Source: AP-15 sp963703665 (GTDB lineage Bacteria; Pseudomonadota; Alphaproteobacteria; ATCC43930; CGMCC-115725). From it: a stretch of DNA of 64,000 nucleotides. The stretch is taken from assembly GCA_963703665.1 (NCBI GenBank), contig CAVPFB010000004.1, positions 682,001 through 746,000 on the forward strand, in the 5' to 3' direction. Shown here in pieces: positions 44,158 through 52,497 of the stretch. Numbering within the stretch: position 1 is the first letter of the stretch; each line of letters starts with the position of its first letter. The notes below the pieces were generated by a model. The model was given only the letters and a program-made list of their open reading frames with translations. It made no database searches and was not told the DNA's origin. Position numbers and translations under genes: made by a program.

Positions 44158-44405
44158 TTGAGCGCGCCTCTCTGGGCCACAAACGGCTCGATGGGGATAG
44201 CGTTGCGAGGCAGCTGCGGAGCCGGCACCACTCCGATACTTTGCCAGAAGCACCGCCCGTTGTTGGGATTTTGGTTCGCTCTGTAAAGATCGTAATGAGA
44301 GCCCGTGATTCCATGCGCCACGGTGGCCGGCGAGTCCAGCGGACGGTAGGCAATCGTGCCGAGCGGCACCAATTTCCCGCTCACAGTACGGCATCGGCCC
44401 AGCAA
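44154..44405 (-). CDS. C-terminal tail of an Rhs/polymorphic toxin-like protein (83-aa orphan)
   Basis: The frame reads GKLVPLGTIAYRPLDSPATVAHGITGSHYDLYRANQNPNNGRCFWQ and ends PIEPFVAQRGALK. Ends of this type, with HGITG.HY..YRANQNPNNG, occur at the C-terminus of secreted polymorphic toxins. No delivery domain or Rhs repeats precede it, so it is an orphan or truncated toxin module. Its stop overlaps the start of the following small gene. Confidence 0.55.
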   Translation of the reverse strand: MLGRCRTVSGKLVPLGTIAYRPLDSPATVAHGITGSHYDLYRANQNPNNGRCFWQSIGVVPAPQLPRNAIPIEPFVAQRGALK

Positions 44406-44611
44406 AGCGTGCTCGCACTACGAGATCAATTCAACGAGCGTCGAGGTATATCGATCAGAATAGGAACCGTGAGCAAGCACAAGCGGCAGCCTGGCCGGAT
44501 TCCCTCACCGACCTGATCGGATCGCTTCGAGGTACATAAGACGCCGACTTGCGGCCGCACGCCTTGCAGAGGTGCGTTGATATCGGCGGCGGCCTTCCCC
44601 ATCCTTCGAGA

Positions 44612-46015
44612 ATGATGCCAATCGTTCGCTTCGCGCCGTCGCCGACCGGCTTTTTGCATATCGGCGGCGCGCGCACTGCCTTGTTCAACTGGCTCTATGC
44701 GCGCCATCACGGCGGCAGCTTCCGGCTGCGCATCGAGGACACCGACCGGGCCCGCTCGACACGAGAAGCGGTGGCCGCGATCATCGATGGGCTCGACTGG
44801 CTCGGGCTTCGATGGGACGGCGAGGTCGTCTACCAATCGGCGCGCCTCGAGCGCCATGCCGAGGTCGCGCGAGAATTGCTGGCCTCGGGGCATGCCTACC
44901 GCTGCTGGAGCACGCCCGCCGAAATCGAGGCGGTGCGCGAGCGGGCGCGCGCCGAAAAGCGCTCGATCCGCTTCGACAGCCCGTGGCGCGAGCGCGATCC
45001 GGCCGCGGCGCCTCCCGGCGTGGCGCCGGTCATTCGGTTCAAGGCGCCGCAAGCGGGTGCGACGACGATCCATGACCACGTGCAGGGCGAAGTCTCGGTC
45101 GCCAACAGCGAGCTCGACGACCGCATCATCCTGCGCGCCGACGGCACGCCCACCTATAATTTGTCGGTCGTCGTCGACGATCACGACATGGGCGTCACCC
45201 ACGTGATCCGCGGCGACGAGCACCTGAACAACGCCTTTCTTCAGACCCAGCTCTATCAGGCGCTCGACTGGCGGGTCCCCGAATTCGCCCATCTGCCGCT
45301 GATCCACGGCCCCGACGGCGCCAAATTGTCGAAGCGCCACGGCGCGCTCGGGGTCGAAGCCTATCGCGAGATGGGCTACCTGCCGGAAACATTGCGCAAT
45401 TATCTGCTGCGCCTCGGCTGGAGCCACGGCGATGACGAGATCATCTCGACCGACGAGGCGATCCAATGGTTCGACCTCGACGCCGTCGGCCGCGCCCCGG
45501 CCCGGTTCGATTTCGCCAAGCTCGACAATCTGAACGGCCACTATATCCGCAGCGCCGACCACGCGCGCCTCGTTGCCTTGGTCGCCGGACGGCTGGAGCA
45601 AGCCCTCGGCTGTCCCCTTGCCGAGACCGGCCGCGACCGCCTCCTGCGCGCGATGCCCGAGCTGAAATTGCGTCCCAAGACCCTGGCCGAGCTGGCCGCC
45701 AACGCCCGCTTTCTGGCAACGCCGCGGCCGATCCCGATGGATGACAAGGCAGCCAGGCTGCTGACGCGGCAGGCGCGGTGCCTGCTCGCCGCGCTGGCTC
45801 CTGCCCTCGACCCCCTCGAGTGGCACGCGGTCGCCCTCGAAGAGCGCGTGCGCTCCTTCGCCGAGGAACAGGGGGAGAAGCTCGGCGCCGTCGCCCAGCC
45901 GCTGCGCGCCGCACTGACCGGGTCCTTAGCCTCGCCCGGCATCTTTTTCGTGATGGAGGTTCTCGGCCGGGAGGAGACCTTGGGCCGCGTCGCCGACGCC
46001 GCCGAACCGGTTTGA
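44612..46015 (+). CDS. gltX: Glutamyl-tRNA synthetase
   Basis: I take the ATG at 44612 (MMPIVRFAPSPTGFLHIGGART); the next Met is equally possible. HIGH-type motif GFLHIGGARTALFNWLYA and KMSKS-type motif KLSKRHGALGV mark a class I GluRS, 467 residues long. RIEDTDRARS and IRGDEHLNNAFLQ are conserved substrate-site blocks. It charges tRNA-Glu (and perhaps tRNA-Gln). It lies about 100 bp before gltA. Confidence 0.95.
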   Translation: MMPIVRFAPSPTGFLHIGGARTALFNWLYARHHGGSFRLRIEDTDRARSTREAVAAIIDGLDWLGLRWDGEVVYQSARLERHAEVARELLASGHAYRCWSTPAEIEAVRERARAEKRSIRFDSPWRERDPAAAPPGVAPVIRFKAPQAGATTIHDHVQGEVSVANSELDDRIILRADGTPTYNLSVVVDDHDMGVTHVIRGDEHLNNAFLQTQLYQALDWRVPEFAHLPLIHGPDGAKLSKRHGALGVEAYREMGYLPETLRNYLLRLGWSHGDDEIISTDEAIQWFDLDAVGRAPARFDFAKLDNLNGHYIRSADHARLVALVAGRLEQALGCPLAETGRDRLLRAMPELKLRPKTLAELAANARFLATPRPIPMDDKAARLLTRQARCLLAALAPALDPLEWHAVALEERVRSFAEEQGEKLGAVAQPLRAALTGSLASPGIFFVMEVLGREETLGRVADAAEPV

Positions 46016-46121
46016 CAGCCGCCCTCATCTCGCACCTGCGAACGGTTTGCCAACCGGCCCCGGCGGGTCTATTTATTGAGACCGGGAACGGCCTGCGGGC
46101 GCGGCAACGAGAGGTGCATCG

Positions 46122-47435
46122 ATGGACGGGAACAACATGACGACCGGAACGATGACCTTGACCGACAATGAAACCGGCAAATCGGTCGAGCTTCCGGTGA
46201 TCGGCGGCACGATCGGCCCCAAGGTCATCGACATCCGCAAGCTCTACGCCCAGACCGGGCACTTCACTTACGACCCGGGCTTTATGGCCACCGCCGCCTG
46301 CCGGTCGAGCATCACCTATATCGACGGCGACGAAGGCGTGTTGATGTACCGCGGCTATCCGATCCAGGAGCTGGCGGAAAAGAGCGATTTTCTCGAAGTC
46401 GCCTATCTGCTGCTGAACGGCGAATTGCCGACCGCCAAGGAAAAGGAGCAGTTCGTTCACGACATCACCCACCACACGATGGTGCACGAGCAGCTGTCGA
46501 GCTTTTTCCGCGGCTTCCGGCGCGACGCGCACCCGATGGCGGTCATGTGCGGCGTGGTCGGCGCGTTGTCGGCTTTCTACCACGACTCGACCGACATCCA
46601 TGACCCCTATCAGCGGATGGTCGCGTCCTACCGCCTGATCGCCAAGATGCCGACGATCGCCGCCATGGCCTATAAATATTCGCTGGGTCAGCCGTTTATC
46701 TTCCCGCAGAATTCGTTGGGCTACGCCGAGAATTTTCTGCATATGACTTTTGCCGTGCCGTGCGAGGAGTACAAGGTCAATCCGATCCTGGCGCGGGCGA
46801 TGGACCGGATCTTTATCCTGCATGCGGACCACGAGCAGAACGCGTCGACCGCGACGGTGCGCAATGCCGGGTCGAGCGGCGCCAACCCGTTCGCCTGCAT
46901 TGCGGCCGGGATCGCCTCTTTGTGGGGGCCGGCGCATGGCGGCGCCAACGAGGCGGTCCTGAAGATGCTCGACCGCATCGGCGACAAATCGCACATCAAG
47001 GAATTCCTCGACCACGTCAAATCCAAAGAGGACAACGAGCTGCTGTTCGGCTTTGGTCATCGCGTCTACAAGAACTACGACCCCCGCGCCCACGTGTTGC
47101 GCGACAGCTTCCATGAGGTCCTCGCCGAGCTCGGCATCAAGGATGACCCGCTGCTCGACCTGGCCAAAGAATTGGAAAAGATCGCGCTGAATGACGATTA
47201 CTTTATCAAGCGCCGGCTGTATCCGAACGTCGACTTCTATTCCGGGATCATTCTGAAAGCGATGGGTTTCCCGGTGTCGATGTTCACTGTGCTGTTCGCG
47301 ATCGCCCGCACCACCGGCTGGGTCGCGCAATGGACCGAGATGATCGAGGACACCGACGCCAAGCTGATGCGGCCGCGCCAGCTCTTCACCGGCTCGGATC
47401 AGCGTCATTATCAGCCGGTCACCGAACGCGGTTGA
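46122..47435 (+). CDS. gltA: Citrate synthase
   Basis: The 437-residue type II citrate synthase has catalytic His in WGPAHGGANE, His in FGHRVYKNYDPRA and Asp in NVDFYSGIILKAMG. It begins MDGNNMTTGTMTL behind GAGAGG; the Met six codons in is a possible start. It condenses acetyl-CoA with oxaloacetate, the entry step of the TCA cycle that would take acetyl-CoA from the catabolic genes in the window. Confidence 0.97.
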   Translation: MDGNNMTTGTMTLTDNETGKSVELPVIGGTIGPKVIDIRKLYAQTGHFTYDPGFMATAACRSSITYIDGDEGVLMYRGYPIQELAEKSDFLEVAYLLLNGELPTAKEKEQFVHDITHHTMVHEQLSSFFRGFRRDAHPMAVMCGVVGALSAFYHDSTDIHDPYQRMVASYRLIAKMPTIAAMAYKYSLGQPFIFPQNSLGYAENFLHMTFAVPCEEYKVNPILARAMDRIFILHADHEQNASTATVRNAGSSGANPFACIAAGIASLWGPAHGGANEAVLKMLDRIGDKSHIKEFLDHVKSKEDNELLFGFGHRVYKNYDPRAHVLRDSFHEVLAELGIKDDPLLDLAKELEKIALNDDYFIKRRLYPNVDFYSGIILKAMGFPVSMFTVLFAIARTTGWVAQWTEMIEDTDAKLMRPRQLFTGSDQRHYQPVTERG

Positions 47436-47485
47436 ACCGCAGCGGCCGCCGGCCGCGCAGGATCATCGTCAGAGGGAGGAAATAA

Positions 47486-48538
47486 ATGAGCGAGATCCTG
47501 GGGTTGGGCTGCACCCACCGGCCGGTGATGCTGCGCCGGGACGAGGACTGGACCTTTATGATGCGGACCTCGCTCGACGACCCGGACATGCCGGCCGCGG
47601 CCAAGGACCCGGCCAACTGGCCGCCACAACTGCGCGCGGAGCTCGGCAATGATTGGGGCACCGCGGCGGCGGGTCGGGCGCGCGAGGTCTACCGCCGGCA
47701 CTTTGCCGAGGCGCGCCGCGCGCTCGACGGGTTTCGGCCCGAGGTGATCGTCATGTTCGGCGACGACCAGTACGAGAACTTCAAAGAGGACATCGTCCCG
47801 CCCTTCGCCGTGCTCGCCTATGAGGACCGCGACATCCAGCCGTGGCAGCACCGTCGCACGCCCGACAACCCATGGGGCGAGCCGGCCGACACGACCTTTC
47901 GTCTGCGCGGTCACCGCGAGGCCGGCAAATACCTCGCCACCGGCCTGATCGAGAGCGGCATCGACGCGGCCTATGCCTATAAGCCGCTGCATCATCCGCT
48001 CGGCCACGCGTTCGAGAACACGATCCTGCTGCTGGATGACGACCGGCGCGGCTTCGACTATCCGCTGATCCCGGTTTCGGTGAATTGCTACGGGCGCCGG
48101 GTCAACGCCGCGCGCGGGCTGCGCCTGCCGTTGGCAATGCGCGGCAAGATTCGCGACCTCGACCCGCCCTCCCCGAACCCGGCGCGCTGCATGGAAGTGG
48201 GTGCCGCCGCGGCGCGGGTCATGAGGCAGAGCCCGTGGCGCACCGCGATCGTCGCCTCGTCGAGCTGGTCGCACTCGTTCCTGACCGAAAAAAACTGGCA
48301 GCTGTGGCCCGACGTGCCGGCCGATCGCCGCCTCTACGAAGCCCTGGAAACGGGCGATTACGCAACCTGGCATCGCTACACGACCGACCAGATCGAGGAC
48401 AGCGGCCAGCACGAGGTGCTGAACTGGTTCTGCCTCTTGGGTGCCATGGAGGAGCTCGGCCGCAAGCCCGACCGCTCCACCTTTATTGAGACCTGGGCCT
48501 TCGTCTCCCCGGTCGTCTTCGCTTATTACCGGCCGTGA
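47486..48538 (+). CDS. LigB-type class III extradiol dioxygenase family protein
   Basis: The 350-residue protein starts MSEILGLGCTHRPVM behind AGGGAGGAAATAA. GCTHRP gives the first His, FRPEVIVMFGDDQYENF and PLHHPLGHAFENT the other active-site blocks of the catalytic LigB subunit of protocatechuate 4,5-dioxygenase-type enzymes, which cleave aromatic rings with Fe(II). No LigA-like small subunit is adjacent. The gene is 51 bp after gltA but is functionally separate from it. Confidence 0.8.
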   Translation: MSEILGLGCTHRPVMLRRDEDWTFMMRTSLDDPDMPAAAKDPANWPPQLRAELGNDWGTAAAGRAREVYRRHFAEARRALDGFRPEVIVMFGDDQYENFKEDIVPPFAVLAYEDRDIQPWQHRRTPDNPWGEPADTTFRLRGHREAGKYLATGLIESGIDAAYAYKPLHHPLGHAFENTILLLDDDRRGFDYPLIPVSVNCYGRRVNAARGLRLPLAMRGKIRDLDPPSPNPARCMEVGAAAARVMRQSPWRTAIVASSSWSHSFLTEKNWQLWPDVPADRRLYEALETGDYATWHRYTTDQIEDSGQHEVLNWFCLLGAMEELGRKPDRSTFIETWAFVSPVVFAYYRP

Positions 48539-48603
48539 TGGGACGCGATAACGGTTTGGCAGGATTTAAGGATGTATACTGCACGCCAGCTTAGGGCCCG
48601 TAG

Positions 48604-48918
48604 ATGCCAGATTGGCTGCAGCGAATCCTTAAACTCGCACCGCAACAGCAGCTTGTGGAGATCGAAGTTCGAGAACCTTCTCTTGAGGACCGACTTCAGA
48701 GGATAGTGGCGCGGCTTGGGAACTACAAGAATTGCTCGCCAATGGATTTAGAGGAGTTAATCGACGATCTCGATAAAGTAATGAACGTGTTGGAGAACAT
48801 CATCTCAGTCCTTGAAAACGTCAGAGGAGCCGAGAGAGCCAAGAATTTGCGTTTTCGATTGCGGATAAATCGTACCCGTGCCGAGAAGGCACTTGACGGG
48901 CTCAAGAAGGCCTCATGA
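48604..48918 (+). CDS. Helical hypothetical protein, first gene of a two-gene HNH module
   Basis: I do not recognise this 104-residue protein. It is predicted helical with a heptad-like stretch DDLDKVMNVLENIISVLENVRG and a basic C-terminal RFRLRINRTRAEKAL. Its stop overlaps the start of the HNH gene in an ATGA, so the two are co-translated. GC is clearly lower than the flanking housekeeping genes, a sign of transfer. Confidence 0.6.
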   Translation: MPDWLQRILKLAPQQQLVEIEVREPSLEDRLQRIVARLGNYKNCSPMDLEELIDDLDKVMNVLENIISVLENVRGAERAKNLRFRLRINRTRAEKALDGLKKAS

Positions 48919-49292
48919 CCAATTCCAGGCTTGATAGGCTTATGCGCGCTTCTGAGGAACTAAGCGCTGTTACATGGGCTGAATTTTGGAGCGTCGTGGT
49001 CGGATGTAGTTCTGCATTGCAAGACATAAGTCCAGTGCACCGACGACCGTGGCTCTCCCATGTCATTGAGGATCTCTACCGTCAGCAGAACGGATTATGC
49101 GCGTTGGGTGGTGAACCGCTTCAACTTGCAGACTGCACGGTCGATCACAAGATCCCGTTCTGCTATGGGGGCGGGAATGAGCGGGCGAACATTCAGCTTG
49201 CCTGCCTCAAGCATAATCAGGAGAAAGGGCGCAGAGGAGTGGACCCGTGGGACCTCCTACAATACTTGGAAGACCGGTACATGAACCGATGA
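48915..49292 (+). CDS. HNH endonuclease family protein
   Basis: The 125 residues end in a clear HNH domain: NGLCALGGEPLQ, CTVDHKIPFCYGGGNERANIQLACLKHNQEKG, with the H of VDH, Asn and final His as metal and catalytic residues. The N-terminal 70 residues are unfamiliar and may bind DNA or the partner. It is coupled to the helical protein upstream. Role could be restriction, defence or a small homing-type nuclease; none is proven. Confidence 0.78.
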   Translation: MTNSRLDRLMRASEELSAVTWAEFWSVVVGCSSALQDISPVHRRPWLSHVIEDLYRQQNGLCALGGEPLQLADCTVDHKIPFCYGGGNERANIQLACLKHNQEKGRRGVDPWDLLQYLEDRYMNR

Positions 49293-49332
49293 TAGTCCGA
49301 ACCTGACCTTTGTGACCGTAGCCCCCCGTTCC

Positions 49333-49398
49333 CGTCATCCCGGCGAAGGCCGGGACCCATGTCAGCCATAGGCACCGGCCTTCGCCGGTGTGACAATG
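49333..49398. repeat. Dispersed palindromic repeat, CGTCATCCCGGCGAAGGCCGG family
   Basis: CATCCCGGCGAAGGCCGG at the left and CCGGCCTTCGCCGGTGTGAC at the right form two complementary hairpin arms. It separates the HNH gene from the convergent racemase-fold gene. Confidence 0.75.
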
Positions 49399-49453
49399 TC
49401 GCTGGGTATCGGTCAGAATTGCTCCAGCGAGCTCGCACAATTCCTTTTCTTTC

Positions 49454-50170
49454 CTAGTCAGCCCGCGCCGGAACCTCCGCCAGCAGACGGCCATAGCCCG
49501 GCACCTTGTCGCCGGTCTTCAGCATGACCAGCATCGCCCAGAACGACGCCTGGTTGGTCGTCACCACCGGCTTCTTAAACTCGCGCTCCCATTCGGCGAT
49601 CGAGGCCATCGTCGGGAAATTGCCGCCCGGGACCACAAACGCCTCGATCTCGGGCCGGTCGATGCGGGCAAACGCGTCGCGCGCATGCTCGGGGCCGAGA
49701 TTGCCGATCGCATAGGAATCGGTGGCGCCAAAGCCTTCGAGTGCTACCGTCTCGAGCCCGTGCTGGGTCGCGAACAAATGCGCCGCACGCTGGTTGACCG
49801 CCTCCGAATAGGGCGACACCACGGCAATTCGCCGCGCCCCCAGCGCCTTGACCGCGCGCCCGACCGCCTGCGCCGAGGTCAGCGCCGGCACGCCCGCACC
49901 CTGGCTCATACGGCGCGCGGTGAGCTCGTCGTAATCATCGGCAAAGAGGCTGGCCGAGGTCTGCGCCAGAATCACCAGCTCGACCTTGGCGGTGCCGAGA
50001 AGCCTCGACTGGTAGTCGACATCCTCGTCGCGCGGCGGAGAGAAGGTCTGGCCCGGCGTGCTCGTCATCAGCCGCCCGATATGCGCCTGATAGGAGGACG
50101 GCAGCAACCGGCATTCAATCTCTACCGTGGTGTTGGTCGAGGGAATCAGAACGCCGAAATGGCGGGTCAT
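49454..50170 (-). CDS. Maleate-isomerase/arylmalonate-decarboxylase fold protein lacking the catalytic Cys pair
   Basis: The start is the ATG at 50170 (MTRHFGVLIPSTNTTVEIEC). The 238 residues have the Asp/Glu-racemase superfamily layout of maleate cis-trans isomerases: PSTNTTVE, ILAQTSASLF, RIAVVSPYSEAVNQRA and VVPGGNFPTM. Where active enzymes have a Cys before TS and a second Cys near the NFPT loop, this protein has Gln (AQTS) and Gly (PGGN). The usual two-Cys mechanism is therefore unlikely. It may be a decarboxylase-like or binding variant. Confidence 0.75.
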   Translation of the reverse strand: MTRHFGVLIPSTNTTVEIECRLLPSSYQAHIGRLMTSTPGQTFSPPRDEDVDYQSRLLGTAKVELVILAQTSASLFADDYDELTARRMSQGAGVPALTSAQAVGRAVKALGARRIAVVSPYSEAVNQRAAHLFATQHGLETVALEGFGATDSYAIGNLGPEHARDAFARIDRPEIEAFVVPGGNFPTMASIAEWEREFKKPVVTTNQASFWAMLVMLKTGDKVPGYGRLLAEVPARAD

Positions 50171-50216
50171 GTCGCAGGCCTTTCGATTAGGGTCGCGGAG
50201 GCACGGGGCGATGATC

Positions 50217-50618
50217 CTACCGTGCGGCCGACAACGCTGTCGAGATTGGCGATGCTGCCGGTGCGCCTTCGGGGAGGAGGTTAACGGTGACGGATCTGAT
50301 CGCCTCCGACCAAGGCGGCGGTCGCCGCCGATATCTGCCCCCGCTTTCGCGCACGGCTCGGCTCGGCTCGACCGTCGCGATCTTGGTCGGGCGAACGATC
50401 GACAGGATCGGCAGCCGCGCCCCATGACGGTCCGGAATCGGCACGTCGCTCGGCCACGAGCGGTTCTCGGCGGCGGTGATCATCAGCACCCAGAGCAGCC
50501 CGAAACGGCTCTCGAAGGTCGGGTTGGAAACGACCAAGGCCGGGCGGCGCTCGGGCGCTGCCCGGTCCGTATAGGGAAATGGCACCGAGACGACATCATA
50601 TCGGCTAAAGGTCGGCAT
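50217..50618 (-). CDS. MazF/PemK-like toxin
   Basis: The start is the ATG at 50618 (MPTFSRYDVVSVPFPYTD). RRPALVVSN and IVRPTKIATVE are the characteristic blocks of PemK/MazF mRNA interferases. The C-terminus after VEPSRAV drifts in this frame; another frame gives RKRGQISAATALV, which is closer to the family helix, so an indel near 50340-50360 is possible. It overlaps the end of its AbrB-like partner by 14 bp. Confidence 0.75.
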   Translation of the reverse strand: MPTFSRYDVVSVPFPYTDRAAPERRPALVVSNPTFESRFGLLWVLMITAAENRSWPSDVPIPDRHGARLPILSIVRPTKIATVEPSRAVRESGGRYRRRPPPWSEAIRSVTVNLLPEGAPAASPISTALSAAR

Positions 50619-50829
50619 AACCCTTCCGGTCGGGTTCGGACCCCGTTCGCCAAAGCACGCGAACGGATCCTCTCCACTCGGCCGGCGCGCGGACCACGCG
50701 GACCTCGCCATCGTCGATCACAAAAGCGAAATCGTCGCCGGGCTCGAGCCCCCAACGCCTCGCGCACGGGCTTCGGCAGCACCACTTGGGCCTCACCCCG
50801 AGGCGCGCTTTCAGCATTGCATGCGCCAT
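50605..50829 (-). pseudogene. AbrB/MazE-like antitoxin, two frame changes
   Basis: Assembled across frames the product is MAHAMLKARLG, then AQVVLPKPVREALG, then LEPGDDFAFVIDDGEVRVVRAPAEWRG, a complete SpoVT/AbrB-fold antitoxin. The shifts fall at GGGG (near 50799) and GGGGG (near 50757) homopolymers, typical of sequencing indels. Partner of the MazF-like toxin directly downstream. Confidence 0.65.
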
Positions 50830-50992
50830 ATCATATCTCATACTTTTCATACGGTAAGAGTGTATGGCAATCATGGTGCTGCAAGCTTCTGCGGCCCGCC
50901 GGTGCTGCGCAACGCAAAGCGGGCTGGAGCCGGCGTTCGCGTTTTGCTAGAATGATCCATCACCTCACCCGCTCAGAAAAAGGGATCACGAA

Positions 50993-51754
50993 ATGAACGA
51001 TGCGATGACCTTGGCGGAGCGCGCCGATGCGCTCGAACACCAGATGATGCACGACCTCGATCAGGCGATCTACGTCAAGTCGCGGCTGTTCAACCTCGCC
51101 GACGGCGACATGAGCACCCCGAACGGTGCCGCGCTGCTGGCGCAAAACCCCGGCAAGAAATTCGTGATGGGCGATGATCCGCGCCTGCCGAAAATGCCGG
51201 AAAAGCCGACCCTCGTCGATTTCTTCAAGCTCCGCTTTGGCCCGGCCAACCATCTGCTGCAGAGCGCGCGGCACGCGGTCCGCGCCGGCATGGACGAAAA
51301 GATCGTGCTCGCCTGCCTGCTCCACGACATCGGCGTGATCGGGTTTATTCGGGCCGATCACGGCTATTGGGGCGCGCAGCTGGTCGAGCCCTATGTCGAA
51401 CCCGAGGTGACCTGGGCGATCCGCGCGCATCAGGCATTGCGCTTTTATGCCGACGAATCGGTCGGCTATTCCTATCCCGAATCCTACGTCAAGAATTTCG
51501 GCGCCGACTACAAGCCCGATCCCTATATCGAAGATGAGTACAACCGGGCGCGCAGCCACAAATGGTACATGACCGCGCGGATGATCACCGTCCACGACAT
51601 CTACTCGTTCGAGCCCGACGTGGTCGTCAATCTCGAAGACTTTACCGACGTGATCGGCCGCAATTTCAAGCAGCCCGAGGAAGGTCTCGGCTTCGACAAC
51701 AGCCCGGTCGCGCACATGTGGCGCACCCTGATGCGCCCGACCAAGTATCTCTGA
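50993..51754 (+). CDS. HD-domain family protein (putative phosphohydrolase)
   Basis: The 253 residues contain QSARHAVRAGMDEKIVLACLLHDIGVIGFI, with the paired HD of the metal-dependent phosphohydrolase fold, and a second His in HDIYSFEPD. Relatives occur beside catabolic amidohydrolases and dioxygenases. AGGGATCACGAA precedes the ATG. Substrate unknown; inositol-oxygenase-like mixed-valent oxygenases also share this fold, so an oxygenase role is possible. Confidence 0.75.
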   Translation: MNDAMTLAERADALEHQMMHDLDQAIYVKSRLFNLADGDMSTPNGAALLAQNPGKKFVMGDDPRLPKMPEKPTLVDFFKLRFGPANHLLQSARHAVRAGMDEKIVLACLLHDIGVIGFIRADHGYWGAQLVEPYVEPEVTWAIRAHQALRFYADESVGYSYPESYVKNFGADYKPDPYIEDEYNRARSHKWYMTARMITVHDIYSFEPDVVVNLEDFTDVIGRNFKQPEEGLGFDNSPVAHMWRTLMRPTKYL

Positions 51755-52148
51755 CCGCACCGCCTCACCCGCCGCTTCGCGTCTGGCCCTCTTCCACAAT
51801 GCGGGCGAGGACCAGGGCGAAGACGAATTGACGTTCTTTGAGCGTGTTTGTGGAACTTTCCGGTAGTCTCAGTTTAGCGCGTGTATTATGACGATCCATC
51901 CGGCCGCCTCGGTGGCAAGCACCTGTCCTGCAGACCCTTCATCATGCTCGCGCCCGTCTCGTCTGAAAGCTCTGCTGCCATTTCGCCAGCTGGTCCATAG
52001 AGATGGTACCGGGCCGGCGTCGAGGTTCCGGTACTCAGCGGGTTGAGCAACGCGACCGTGTCGCGGAAGTGCTATCCCGGCTGCCGGTGAGCGGCTTGAC
52101 GCCATGCGCATTCCGGCTAAATGACCGGGAAGATTTGGAGAGCAGCGG
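51755..52148. other. Gene-free stretch, possibly with a gene fragment
   Basis: No complete gene. A minus frame near 51885-52015 reads YHLYGPAGEMAAELSDETG and may be a remnant, but I cannot assign it. Confidence 0.3.
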
Positions 52149-52370
52149 GTGACTGCCTCACAGCGGCGAGCGGTCGCCGCCCATAGAAATCGACTGGCTG
52201 AGCAAGGGATGAGCCGGTACGAAGTCCGCGGGTTGGAGCGGGGCAAGGAACTCGTGCGCAGCTTGGCGAAGCGAGGGGCGGCAAAGGGTGCTGATGACGA
52301 GCGGCTGCGGGCGCAGGTGCTGGTGTCTCGCGTCCGTCGTGTCAGCGGCCCCGTGACCTCGTTACATTGA
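52149..52370 (+). CDS. Orphan type II antitoxin-like protein
   Basis: A GTG start behind GGAGAGC opens MTASQRRAVAAHRNRLAEQGMSRYEVRGLERGKELVRSLAKRGAA, the pattern of a small antitoxin family usually followed by a PIN-domain toxin. At 73 residues it is near full length, but no toxin follows; the next gene is an amidohydrolase. It may be an orphan remnant of a lost module. Confidence 0.55.
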   Translation: MTASQRRAVAAHRNRLAEQGMSRYEVRGLERGKELVRSLAKRGAAKGADDERLRAQVLVSRVRRVSGPVTSLH

Positions 52371-52497
52371 AGCTGAGACACTACCGCGGCGGGCTTAGCC
52401 TGGACGGGACGCCGGATCCTCCTCTATCGTAGTTTAGGATGGAGTGCCGGCAACGGCGCGGGGCCGGTGGCGGCAGGCTTTTTAAGGGAGGGTGAAG

